In this document: piece after piece, positions 49,501 to 61,200 of the stretch
How positions within the stretch are numbered: the stretch's first letter is position 1
Layout: each line of letters starts with the position of its first letter
NCBI GenBank assembly: GCA_036023115.1
Contig: JAYKKT010000091.1
Span: 35,893,001-35,957,000, forward strand
Source of the DNA: Brasenia schreberi
Taxonomy: Eukaryota; Streptophyta; Magnoliopsida; Nymphaeales; Cabombaceae
DNA: 64,000 nt
Reading direction: 5' to 3'
Translations under genes and position numbers: made by a program
Notes under the pieces: model-generated
What the model saw: the letters and a program-made list of their open reading frames with translations, nothing else
Told to the model about the DNA's origin: nothing
Database searches by the model: none

Positions 49501-52500
49501 ATCTTGGTTCCAGAAACAATTTGCTTGTACTTGCGAAGAAACAGGTTATGGATTCATTGCCGACTCTATTGGAGACAAAGACAAGCTATGATGGGTCTGG
49601 TGAACGCCTTGTTGATTTGTGTCTTATATGCTTGAAGGCCTTTCCTTGATCTAAGTGTGTTCTTTTCCATTATTGAACAGGAGTAAGGAGCTTCAGTGCC
49701 CAGACTCGCTTGCAGAAAACTATAAACCTATTCCTTGTATTATTCATGAATGGATCTTCAAGCATGTTCTGTTTTTGGTGGCTGGAACCCCCATGGTGTT
49801 GCTCCATCCTTGAATCTAAAGGTTAAATGCACATTTTTCAGATAGTGATAATTTCTTACAACTGAAAATCTGCAGGTGGTAGCTTTCCTAAGGTTCTTGT
49901 GGAAGAAACATCAAAATAGAAAGCTATCAGAAAGAGCCGAGCAACTCTATGTACAGGTATTCTACAAGTTATCTTCAGCAATTCTTATGTGGTAAATTTA
50001 TCATTTTATGGTTGGGATGTCTGAATGAGGACTAATTCAGTGCCCAAGGATTCAAAAGAGACCACGGGTGTGGCTTGTTTTTCCTCATTCAAGACGACCC
50101 TTGTTTCTTCTGCATGTAGATTCAGCCTGTAGGCAACCTGCTTAGACGTACTTGCATGGCATTTTGGAAATGTTTGCTTTGTCCAGTCGAGTCACCCTGC
50201 TAGGCATGTTAAATGTAATCAACAACAACAACTAAGCCTTTTCCCATACTAGATGGGGTTGGCTACAGTGCGACAAAGTTTTACGAGCCTCCTCCTTTAT
50301 GTGGGCTTGGGACCGGCCATGCAAGGGTGATTCCTTACATTGGACGGAGTTCATGTTAAATGTAATGGACCTGAATTTTTTTTTATCTTCTATAGTTTTG
50401 CAAATAGCACATAGTTGGCATCCTTTTGTTATGCTCAACGGTGAACCTAGAAAATTTTCTAGCGCAAGAAGTTAAGCCATGCAAGATTAAGTTGAATACA
50501 TTAGTGGAACGGCTGGAGATAATAATTGGTGGTCCTAAAGGATAGTAGAGGGGAAAACCTTGTATAGATCAAGGGATTCCTGGGTGCTATTCAAACACTG
50601 CTGCCACATCAATCTGATGGAATTGATCACTTCCTCTGGGCGGTTCTGCTGCTTCATCTCAATGACAATGTCCTTGAGAGCATTGTTCATTTCGTCCCTG
50701 CACTGATCACCCCCTACAGAAGTGCAATGTACTTCCCATGATCCTAATCTTCCAACTGGTGCGATGAAACCAAAACAAAAAGCAATGACATAAAATAGCA
50801 TCAGCTACAGAAAACAAAATGGTAGCTACCTAACATCAATCAAAACCATTTAAAAAACAGGTGGACAAGGAGGAATTGTTAAATGGCCAAGGCATTTAAC
50901 CTCAGTGTGTGTGGTGTTGACACGGACCACGGTATCTCCTCCAATCAAGACTTTGTGAATGGCATGAAAATAATCAACTCTAGCAAGCAGATTTTGAGTA
51001 GAGGGTTGGGGTTAAATAAGTGAAATGATCAGACACACACAAACACATATACACATACAGGCCATCAGGTATTGTGCCCTAGAATGAATTTGGGTTGCTA
51101 GGCTTGATTGAGTTGTTTGTGCCCTAGAATGATTTTTTGGGTTACAAGGTTAGATCCAATTGGCCGCTTAGAAATTTACAAGAAGGGAGCTGACCTTTTA
51201 AAACTATTGACTTCCTCTTTTTCTTTGTACATTTAGATGAGGCTATCCATTTGTCATGAAATCCTTCCCAATAACGTTTCAAAAGTTTACAAGTCACATA
51301 GCTTTTACTTTGTTAAGGAGAGGCTGTTCTTATTGTTTTTGAAATTAAAAATCAAAGTGAGGGTTCACCTTCATGTAGCTGGGTCAGAAGCACAGACAAA
51401 AGGGGAAAGTTGGAACATTCTTGGATCTAGGGAATGTAGCCTTTCCCGTGCTAATTCATTGAATTCCATTGGAGTTCTGACTTTGAGCATTCATGGGCAA
51501 AAATATTACTGGAACGGGTGTGTACCATGAAATTATGGTGTTGCATCCTCTAGTTGACCCGCTTAGTGTGACAAAAGGGTTTCCTCTAAGGGTAATTGTG
51601 AGGTGGCAGCCTCACCATGCCCCGTAGGAGAGCCATGTATGGCTCATACTTACTTTTTTAGAGGCGCAATAGAGAGGTGTGCAGCTTGTGTCTCTTATCC
51701 ACTTAAAAACTGAACATATGGTTGACTTTATTGCCTATTAATCTAAACCTTCATTCTCATGTTTTGCTTGCATAATTTTACTATATTGTTGTGAAAATTC
51801 ATTGTAATTAAGTTAATTGCTCTCGTAGGTCATAGATAGTGTTTTTTCTTATTAAAAATGAACTTGCAGCAGTTCTTTAGTTGTTATGGTTTGTGTAAAT
51901 CTGGCCAGAAGACGTGAAATGCCAAAAAAGTGATATACTATAGCTACTTTGTCAGGTCTGTGAGGCACTTGAGGAAACTGCCATGATGGCAAAAGATATG
52001 GGCATGGAAAGCGAATCATATGTGGTTGCTTCTCGGCTAAGAGATCATCTACTTTCTCCAAATGAAAGGAAGAATAATGCTTTGTGGAAAAAGGTACTTG
52101 AATTCCTTAAAACACCAATTGCATGTTTCCTTTTCCACAGCAGTCGAGTTGTAATTTCTATTATGTAGCTAGTCACGATCATACTTGCGTTGTGGTTTTC
52201 ATCAAGAATTTGCTTCTCTTCTTTTAGAATATGTAACTTGCACCCTTGGAGAAGAGAGGATGGCCACTGGAAATGTGTGTTATGCTCTGTTGACTCTCTG
52301 CATATAACTATTCTCCTACATATTTGCTGTTGATTCTCTATCTGATTGCCATTGTTGTATCCTGCCACTTGTCATTCTATGTTATGACATCCTAGAGTTT
52401 GCTTCATATTGACCAAATAAATATACATGCAACATTATCTAAAAGTCACTGGCTTGGACTGGATATATATGGAGGTTGTTTTTCAACTTAATCGGTTTCA

Positions 52501-54893
52501 CAAATATGTACGTTGAAGTGTTCCTTGATGTGCTTCACGTTCAACATATTTTATTGTAGAACAGGAAATGATGCCATATTTGCAATCGGCAGGAGTTTAT
52601 CTTCTGTTTGTCTCAGAAAAGATGGCGTTTTGGAGACTTCTTTCTTTGCAATCTTAGCATGTGTCCGTCTCTAGTTAAGAAGTTTCTTGCGAATGACATG
52701 AGAAGCTTCCCATGTACACAACAGCATTGTCTGTGAGAAGCTTCCGAAGTACACAACAGCATTGTCTGTGGGAAGCTTCCAAAGTACACAACATTGTCTG
52801 TGCATTTCTTAATCATCAATAAGTACTTTATCAACTTTTGTCACAGAGGTCATCTATGTTGGTGTATGGATCACTTTGACCGATTTCTAAGGTTGTTCCT
52901 CACTAAAATAACTTGTAAAGGAAGGTGTTCAGTGTAGTTACCAAAATATTATGTGGTCTTCCATTCTCATTTCTTGTTAGGTTTTCTAAGTTTCTCAAAT
53001 CTCTTTCCAAGTTATTCACGCATAAGCTTTATTCTGTGGTGCTAGGAGAGCTCTCTATGTTTTCACATATTTGCTATGTTATTTGATGGAATATGGTTTT
53101 GTGTTGTCAAAGAGTGGTTGTTTCCTTCTTCATGTAGGTTGAAGCATTGGTCCAAGAAGATTCTCGTTTAGATCAATACCAAAAGTTAATAAAGGGTGAA
53201 CCTAAAGTTGTCTGGGAATGGCAAGGTATGAAATGCAATGGTATTGACCTTGTTATTGGTTGCTGCCTTTGATCCCTTATCATGATTCAGGGTTAACAAA
53301 AAAATTCTCGAAGTGGCTTTGTGTAGTAACTTTTTCTCCTTTCTGGCTATTGTTGATGTCAGTGCTAGGAATTAACATTACATTCATAGTCCTAAATTCC
53401 TCATAATTTAGTTAGTTTTCAGGACCCTTCATGGTCACCTTTTCATTGCTAGTTTAAAATGGTTAAGCCAGAAATGATAGAAAAAAAGTAAAAATAAGAT
53501 GCTACAAATCTATCGGGTGCAAGATCTGAGGTGTTATCCATAGGAGCACTATACTTTCTGAACGTCCTTGGTTCTTACCCTTAATTTTGTATGGTAATTC
53601 AAACTCGTCCTGATAATTGTGAACCAAGTATTATATTAGGAATTATTTAAGTATGAAATATTATTGACGTTCAGCCCCTTAAATGAGGTTTAAAGTCTTA
53701 CTCCCTGACCCTTTTTGCTGCACTCTAGTTAGGTAAAACATCATATAGGCATTCATTAAAGTTTGTATTCTGAATACATTTTGCATGCAAAAAAGAAAGG
53801 AACCTTCATATTAGCTTTCGAAGTAGAAATTCTATTATGATGCATACAGATTGTAACCAAAAGTACTGAAAATGATCTTTATGGTTTTCCATAAACTGAA
53901 ATTTTGAAAATGAACGTAAATTTTCTTTCATGGCTCAATAAGGAACAGACAGCTTACTGTTTGAAGGTATAGAGCCGACGAGAAGCTGCGAGAAGGATGG
54001 GCAGTCTTTCTCGGGGTCATTTTCGGCGAAGGAGGAGACGAGGGTCAATGGGCCGGGGCTCACCTGGCCTTTGAAGAAGCCCTCTAGAGAGGGTCTTGCC
54101 GGGATGGTGATGGTCGGCCGAGAAGGGGCAAAGACGCAGTCTTGTTTTCCCCGCCGTCTTCTTCTTTGTTGTTGTTTCTCATCTTCACTTCCACCCTTTA
54201 TCGTAGAGGTCAATGTTCAGTTTCTTGTTTATCCTTGAGAATTAAAATGCTGTTTTGTATCCTTAAACCAAGCACTAGGTGGGTCAGCAGGAAAGTGCAA
54301 TATCAGAACCTCCTAGGAGGTCAACAGTTCTAGTATCTTGCCCAAACATGCTAGACTTTGGAGTGCTAATGTGATCCATTGCATTAGTGAGGTTGCATCC
54401 CTTGATAAAGATCTTTGAAAGCTTTATGGTGGCTGTCATCTACCTAAACGGATTGTTCTCTCCTCTACCCGAGCAACAGCTTTTCTGAGGTTCAACCCTT
54501 CAACAGGCATAGTTAAAACAGCTTCTTATATATTAATGTCACATTTTGGTTAAAGAATGGGGAAGTTCAGTTACAAACATAAAGTGCTAACTTGGGAATA
54601 AGATTAAATTTCAAATAATGAGAGAGTGAGATCATTGAAATTCTGAGGAATAATTTAAATATTTTTTCAATGTAAGAAGCATGACTTTTTAAATCTATTA
54701 TCGCCAACTATTTAGATCCTTTTCACAATGTTCCTTTCTTGAGTGACGTATCCAGTGCTTCCTTCTATGTTTTGTAGTTGAAGGTTCTCTTTCCAATAGA
54801 ATGAAGAGAAAATCGAGCAGAACAGCGGTAACTGAACAAGGGGCTGGATTGTCTCACCAGACACAAAGGAAATTGCAGATATGTGTTGATTAA
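46540..54893 (+). CDS. Man1/Src1 C-terminal-domain (MSC) membrane protein
   Basis: Plant member of the Man1-Src1p C-terminal domain family, which in animals and yeast resides in the inner nuclear membrane. Exons: 46540-46801, 47826-47953, 48060-48131, 49452-49594, 49681-49765, 49876-49956, 51956-52093, 53138-53225 and 54778-54893, all phase-compatible. Exon 1 has a Lys-rich tract and a hydrophobic segment ([17 protein letters not shown]). Exon 2 carries the Cys-rich signature [20 protein letters not shown]; exon 3 has [16 protein letters not shown]. Exons 4-5 end with [14 protein letters not shown]. Exons 6-8 carry [37 protein letters not shown] and EPKVVWEWQ, the conserved MSC end; exon 9 is a basic tail ending at TAA. 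Intron 1 begins GCAAGT, a GC donor. The second membrane segment before exon 6 looks about ten residues short. No stop was found. Confidence 0.85.
47429..47668. repeat. 120-bp imperfect tandem duplication in MSC gene intron 1
   Basis: Two copies of about 120 bp sharing AAGGCTATCATTGGTGG (47450 and 47570) and GGGAGGGTTCTTGAAGTTTG (47515 and 47635), with scattered differences. Confidence 0.85.
48463..49275 (-). mobile_element. 5'-truncated LINE with Au-SINE-like 3' tail
   Basis: On the minus strand the element runs from the RT catalytic block (near 49260, [14 protein letters not shown]) through the C-terminal signature at 48823-48611 ([40 protein letters not shown]). It ends at 48530-48463 with CGACCCCATCTAGTATGGG and AAAAGGCTTAGTTGTTGTTG. 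That tail is the same as the 3' tail of the Au SINEs here. It lies antisense in intron 3 of the MSC gene. Confidence 0.85.
50220..50351 (-). mobile_element. Au-type SINE with 15-bp target-site duplication
   Basis: Minus-strand Au body and tail, bounded by CATGTTAAATGTAAT at 50205-50219 and 50352-50366. It sits in intron 6 of the MSC gene. Confidence 0.92.
52700..52800. repeat. 35-bp tandem repeat, three copies
   Basis: Units start at 52700, 52735 and 52770 (GAGAAGCTTCC...ACACAACAGCATTGTCTGT); the third is about 4 bp shorter. In intron 7 of the MSC gene. Confidence 0.88.
53935..54213 (-). pseudogene. Fragment of a group I WRKY transcription factor, antisense in an intron
   Basis: The minus strand has an open 92-codon segment. 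Its middle, [38 protein letters not shown] and [10 protein letters not shown], is the conserved N-terminal signature of WRKY3/4/20-type group I proteins, the part before the first WRKY domain. The open segment runs into TGA shortly after. No WRKYGQK domain or other exon is nearby, so it is a captured or retro-copied fragment. It is GC-rich against AT-rich intron 8 of the MSC gene and antisense to it. No terminal repeats or duplication were found around it by eye. Confidence 0.75.
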
Positions 54894-56692
54894 TGTATTG
54901 ATATGGTTGTGTTTTCCTATGGAAAACATTTCAAACATTAAATGTAATCTCAATTTTGTGGTTATCTTTTATTCTTTGATGTGAACTAGGTCTTGTATGC
55001 AATTTTATGACCCTATATGTGGCTTATTGTGTGTTTCCATATTTTACTGAAGAATATTATTATCATTTACGGTTCATAAGAAAGCAGGCAGTTATCAATA
55101 AAAGAAGAGTTCAGTCCCCAATCATCCACGAAAAGTCTGAATTACCACAGTTTGAAAACTTTGGGACTAGCTGCCGAGTATCATATCATTCAGCAAGCTA
55201 AAATGCCTCTTAGTCGTCTGGAACATTAGTATCAATAATGAACCACTAACTCCAATTCATGCTTCCTTTATGTTGAACTTCTGGTGACCTGATGATGGCA
55301 TTCAATTGCATTTTTCCTCACAGCATTCGACATTTAATTTTGCTTATGCTAGCACTGTTGATATCTGACATTCGGCTATAATGTTCAAAGGATATGCAAA
55401 GTTCCATGTCTAGCATGTGGCTGTTTGCACTGTTATGTTGCTGAATGCTGGCATCCACTTATGTCTCCCAAGAACACTCAATTGTTGAATGTTTAGGGGT
55501 ATGTCTTCTATTTCTATTAAGTTCTCATTGGATCATCTTTTCACTATATCTAAATGTGCTGAATGCTACCCAAAATGATATAATTCTCGTGTTTGGTACC
55601 TAACAATTGGTTGCATCCTTCGAACCCACTGAATATTGACATTTTCTGCTCACGAAATTAACTAAGAAGCCATGCAGCATGACAAATGCCCAGATTCACT
55701 GTTATAAACTTGAGCCCTAGCTGAATCTCACGTATCGTTTGATATTTACTTTGATAACCCATTTAGCCAATTCAAGAGACGTATGTTGGTCCAAATCTAT
55801 AGCTGAATGCCACGAGAGGTGACCAATGGGGATTTTTTATTCTTGACCAGCTAGGCTTGTGAATTAGAGAATATAGGCTATTTCAGAAAGGAACCTAGTT
55901 GGATTTCTGTCCAGTCTATGGGGCATAGATTCGATTGATCACTTTGCAGCCCACATGCTTTGTTAAATCGACAAGTAAATGAAGTCAATGTAGGTTTGAA
56001 GTTGTTATCGCCAAAATTTGAAAAGGGGTTTGCAGAGCCAGGATCAACTACCTACTTTTTCATGTAGGCACATGCAAGGAGCATTAGGAGGCAATATGAA
56101 AAATAACTATTCATAAACCAACCACCTCTTAAAATTAAGCTATTTTAGCACTTACAAAGGGGTGGCTGCCCACCTTAATAAGGGATCGATCATCATATAT
56201 CAGCATATTTGTTTCCTTTTTTTTTGTCTTGTTCGGTACTTAGTTGTATTCTTTAGTGATAGTCATAATCACTTTCTTTAATCAATAAAAAATCTCCTTT
56301 CATTCTCCTGCATTCAACTCCGTAATCAAACCTATAACTATCGGTTTATCATAAGTTTGTTTTGAGTTATAAAATTTGTCAGAAATTTATTTTTGGATAG
56401 ATTTTCTCTATTCTTGAATGTTTGAAGAGATTATCTCATTTACTTTCTAAGGGATCAAGAACTACTTGAATGCGAGTTCATATGACCAATATATAAAAAG
56501 AAACAATGACCTTGTTAGAGACATTTGAGGTCTCAATGGACCGAGTGTACCTTTCCGAACAAAGGTTATAATTTAATCAATTTTAAAGGTTATAACTCAG
56601 TCAATTTTAGTTGAAATTGATTGACTTTTAATCTTCTGACAACATCTCCTTTATCTTTTTTGTGGAATCAAGAATAATACAAACCGGAGTTG

Positions 56693-57493
56693 AGACGAGA
56701 ATTATATCAGAAATAAGTTGGCCCTCTCAAAAAGCTTGAAAGTCCGAAGCCATGCACCCACCAAGAGTCGATATCTTGCAACGGTGATCATGCTAAGCCA
56801 CTAGCATGTTTGCCATTGAGCTAATCACTCGGGGTTGAATCCCCTGCAGTCTAAACTTCAGTTGCAATACCATGGGGCAAGCAAGCAGGGAAGCCAATGC
56901 CAACGGTCAAACCAGTTTTACTCCAATGGAGTTTTGAGTTCTAGGGCCCTTGGGATCTTTTTTGAGTTCTAGGACCCTAGGTCCCAATACAAATGGGTCT
57001 GGTCAGTCCGACACTAAAATTCTCCTCATGACCTAAACTTTATGACTCTCTCTCAAAAACATGACCAGTTCTCTCAGCTGGTGCCATAAGTTTCAGGTTT
57101 TGGATCAGGAATGAGGTCCAGTAATATGGTTTCTTTTAGGAAGCAGGTTGATTTGAAAGATCGGTCTCATATTGCACAATGGTAGTTCTCTTCAGTTTGG
57201 ATAAGATCACTATTTAGCCTGGTCTTAGTTCTTGATCTATCGTGCATTGATGAATGACTAATACCCAAAGGCATTATTGTAGATTTTGATCTGTTGTGCA
57301 ATGCTGAATGGATGATTAGTAGTAACCCATCGGCCTAGAACTCAAAACTCCATTGGAGTAAACTGGCTTGATCGTTGCCGTTGGCTTCCCTGCTTGCTTG
57401 CCCCATGTACTGCAACTGAAGCTTAGACGACTCTTGGTGGGTGCATGGCTTCAGACTTTCAAAGGCTTTTGATTTTACTATAATTCTCGTCTC
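56693..57493. repeat. Fold-back element with long inverted arms
   Basis: The left arm 56693-56946 and the right arm 57332-57493 are inverted copies: GAGACGAGAATTAT/ATAATTCTCGTCTC at the outside, AAGCCATGCACCCACCAAGA against TCTTGGTGGGTGCATGGCTT, and GGGGCAAGCAAGCAGGGAAG against CTTCCCTGCTTGCTTGCCCC. The left arm is longer because of about 78 bp at 56771-56848. The spacer is about 385 bp. Confidence 0.82.
56735..56850 (-). mobile_element. tRNA-like SINE segment inside the fold-back left arm
   Basis: On the minus strand: A-box GTGATTAGCTCAATGGCAAA, a B-box-like ATATCGACTC, then TTGGTGGGTGCATGGCTTC, matching the body of the copy at 5585. The A-box half is absent from the right arm, while the 3' body is present in both arms. 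Confidence 0.55.
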
Positions 57494-57498
57494 ACCTC

Positions 57499-57552
57499 AG
57501 CCGACCCCGTCTAGTATGGGAAAAGGCTTAGTTGTTGTTGTTGTTGTCTCTT
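57499..57552 (+). mobile_element. 54-bp LINE/SINE tail insertion
   Basis: AGCCGACCCCGTCTAGTATG followed by GGAAAAGGCTTAG and a GTT run, with no body. It is flanked by GTCTCACCTC at 57489-57498 and 57553-57562. A second example of extreme 5' truncation, sitting at the outer end of the fold-back right arm. Confidence 0.82.
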
Positions 57553-57864
57553 GTCTCACCTCTGGTTCGCGCCATTCATGGTTCCAACTGGAGTCATAAA
57601 GTTCTCGTGTCACTTTGGTGCCTCCTTATATATGTAACGAACTAGAAAGAGTGTTTCCAAACCAGTGGTGCTGGTTTTCTTGGAACCATGAATCATAATC
57701 GAACTGAGACAAGGTCAGCTCTGCTTTTGCATCTTTTAAAAAATCATTAAATTTTAAAAATAAAAATAAAATAACGAAACTGGCAGTTTGGAATCATGTG
57801 TGCATCCTGATTCTTGGTCTAGTTTCAGTCAGTTTTGGTTGTTTGAAATCATCGTGTCAGGCCA

Positions 57865-57930
57865 TATATATGTATATATATATAGATATATATATATATA
57901 GAGAGAGAGAGAGAGTGAGAGAGAGAGATG
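57865..57930. repeat. (TA)n-(GA)n microsatellite
   Basis: TATATA runs followed by a GAGAGA run with one interruption, about 350 bp upstream of the DRP1 start. Confidence 0.85.
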
Positions 57931-58284
57931 TTTAGATCATATTAAGATTTTAGGGGCTGACCACTATTAGGCTACATTTTAGGGGATCTTGACGAGGGAA
58001 GGAAGCTAAAGGAAGAGTGGAAGACGGAACTAAGCCTGATTGGCTGCGAAAACAAAGGTTCCTTCTCCTATAGACGAATGAAAAAGCAAGTCGCGTACGC
58101 GAAAAACTGTACTCTATAGGTGGTCCATGGAAAAAAAGAAAACCCTTAAATAAAAAAACACCGGCAGCGTTACGAACTACGACTCAGTGGACTTTTTTCC
58201 TCTCTCTCTCTCTCTCACACACACAGGCGAAGGGCGTGAGAAATCAATCTTGAGATCTGAGAGTGCTGAGCAGAAGAGGTAGAA

Positions 58285-61200
58285 ATGACGACGATGGAGA
58301 GCTTGATCGGGCTGGTTAACAGGATCCAGAGGGCCTGCACCGTCCTCGGTGATCATGGCGGAGACAACGCCCTCCCTACTCTCTGGGAAGCCCTTCCCTC
58401 TGTCGCCGTCGTCGGTGGCCAGGTACTTCCATTTCCCCTTTATCTTCCTCTACGTTTTGAATTCCTTATTGATCTGTGCTTTTCTTTCTTTGATTCACTT
58501 TCTTTTATCGTTCATTCAGAGTTCTGGCAAATCTTCTGTTCTGGAGAGCATTGTCGGCCGCGATTTCCTTCCCAGAGGATCCGGTGAGTTTTCTTCGATC
58601 TGTCTCTTTCTAACTTCATTAATGCGAGTGGTATTTCTTTCTTTCGAGTGGAGATGATTGGGTAAACTGGACTTGTGGCAGGTATCGTGACGAGGAGGCC
58701 CTTGGTTTTGCAACTGCACAAGACGGAGCAAGGGCAGCCCGAATTTGCGGAGTTTCTTCACCTAAAAAACAGAAGATTTACTGACTTCGGTATAGAAAAT
58801 TACAATTCTTTATTTGTGATCTAGAAGTCGTGTATTTATAGAGAGTAGGAAACTGCTTCTTTCCGTCGTTTTTGTTGGTGGATGCATTTGCAAGTATTCA
58901 CTTTAACAAATGAACTCATTTTTTATGACTAGTTGACTTGGATTTTTTGATGATTGTTGCCAGTTTTGATGGGGATGTTGCTTTTAGTAGTAACTTTGAC
59001 ATCTCCCTTGACTGAGTAGGCCAAATTTTATAAGATGGATTTATCAACTTCTGTGAACGGCAGGATGTGAGTTTGATAAATATATCCTTTTCATGTGAAA
59101 GGGCAGATAGGTGGCCTTTTGTTTGGGACTTCAAATATTTACATGCCTACTGGTGAACTGCATGGGCTGGATAAGTTGGCATTGTGTCTTAAGGAGTTAC
59201 AAATGAGACGATGCACATAAATGCCCGTCAAGTACTATTAGTAGAGTAGCGCTACAATTCCTCAATCTGGAAATGAATCTGTCCTTTAGTTGTCAAGATG
59301 GACATGTACCTTCATCTCCAACTTCAAGTTGCAATTCAAGTATTATTGCCATTTCTGGATATTATTTCCTACATGTTTACCCATGCTTTGGAGTAAGGAA
59401 AAACTAGATACATAAAACAAGGAATTGAATGGCATTGCAAGTGTGAAAATTGAGTGCTATGTGGGGAAAATATAAAGTGTAAGAAAGAATTTGGTGACTG
59501 GCATCCCATTTCTCATGGAAGTACCAACTAATGTTTATAGAAGATCATGATGGCATGATAATGCATATTGAAGTGTCTTTTTACCTTCTTCTCCTGCATT
59601 ATTTTAGTTATCAAGATTGCCTTGTACGAGGAGTTAGCCCCATTTATTGTTCATATAAGGTTTAGCCCCATTTATAGAACTCCCTTAAAGGCATGTTGCA
59701 TTTAATTAAAAATTAACCAAACCAAACCAAGCCTTTTCCCACATCAAGTGGCATCAGTTTCATGATGCTAGATCTCTATTGAGCTCGATCTTGGGTCATA
59801 TTAGCATTTAACTCCATAAGAGCAAGATCTTGTTTTACTTTTTTCCTTCCAATACTTGGTGCAATGTTGTATGCACCGAATTGTAACATGTATCGTTTTT
59901 CTCCAAGAGACAAGTGTATCGTATCGTATTGTAATTTTTTTTAAAAATATTTTAAAAATAAAAAACCAAGAACAATTCTAAACAGTTCATACAAATCAAA
60001 TTTTGGTTTAACATTCATCCATTGAATATTAATTCAAATTATAAGCACAACTTTCATCATTGAACAAGTAGCAAATATTATTAATTTTTTTATAATTAAA
60101 AAACAGCCAGTTAGGCTAGTTTCTTAATTCGTGGGCTGGTGGAGCACGATTGAGAAGGTATTAAGCTGTCTTTAGAGTTACTAAACACGGGCAGACAATT
60201 GGGTAACCTAGCAAAGCTGGATGTGATCATAATCATTAGGTTGCTTAAGTAAATTGCTTTTCTTGTTGGTGAGAATTTTGGAAAGAAACTACATATTCTC
60301 TTTGTTGTTGTTCTTAGGAGATCGCCTTTAAAGGCAAGGAGTTTCTCTTGCTAAAGGGGATGAGATCAGATTAATCCTTCCTTACTAAGGAGTAAGCAAC
60401 CAAACAAAAATCACAAAAAAATCACCTACGATACGATATGATATGCTTCGTATCATACGTTACGAGGAAATACGTATAACATTGCTTTAGTGCTCTTCTT
60501 CTCTCTCTTTAGAAGTGTTCATCATCCAATTTCTTGCACCTTGTGATTGGATCTCTATATGGTTACCTATCCACATGGCCAAACCACCCTAAATATCTTT
60601 ATTTCTTTTCTATTGGGATTGCACCAACTCTTTTCTTAATAACCTTGTTACAGATGCAGTCTTCCCTTGTACGCCCACATTTTCACCTCAATAAATTTAT
60701 TTTTATCACAAACATCTTCTGCTCAGCAGCCACCACTCAACACCATGTAATATAAATGGTCCAACAGCTGCCTTATAACATTTACCTTTACTTTCTAATC
60801 AAACCAAATACCTGATAATCTCACCATTTGATCCAAGTTGGATTAATTTTTGTGCGACATCCCCATCATTTCTTTGATCTCTTTGAAACACCGATTCTAA
60901 GTACTTAAATTGTCTTTATTAGGGAAACAACAAATGCCAACTCTAGTTTCTACAACATGTGTCAGATGTGATATCAAACTTGTACTTATATACCCTGTTT
61001 TTGTACTACTAAATTGAAAGCTCTTTTCTTTTAAAGTTTATCTCCATAAGTCCAGTTTATTGTTAACTTCTTCCCTTGTTATGTCCAGAAATACACTATC
61101 ATCTGTAACTAACATGGACTAAGGCACTTCGTCTTGCTTTGGTAGTTCTTCCATAACCAAAGTAAATGCGATGAACTTAGATTTGACCTTTAATTAAAAT

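Larger units (their letters stand above)
54894..58284. other. Intergenic spacer with fold-back repeat
   Basis: No gene recognised. It holds the fold-back element at 56693-57493, a nested SINE-like segment, a 54-bp SINE/LINE tail and a microsatellite next to the DRP1 promoter region. Confidence 0.5.
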
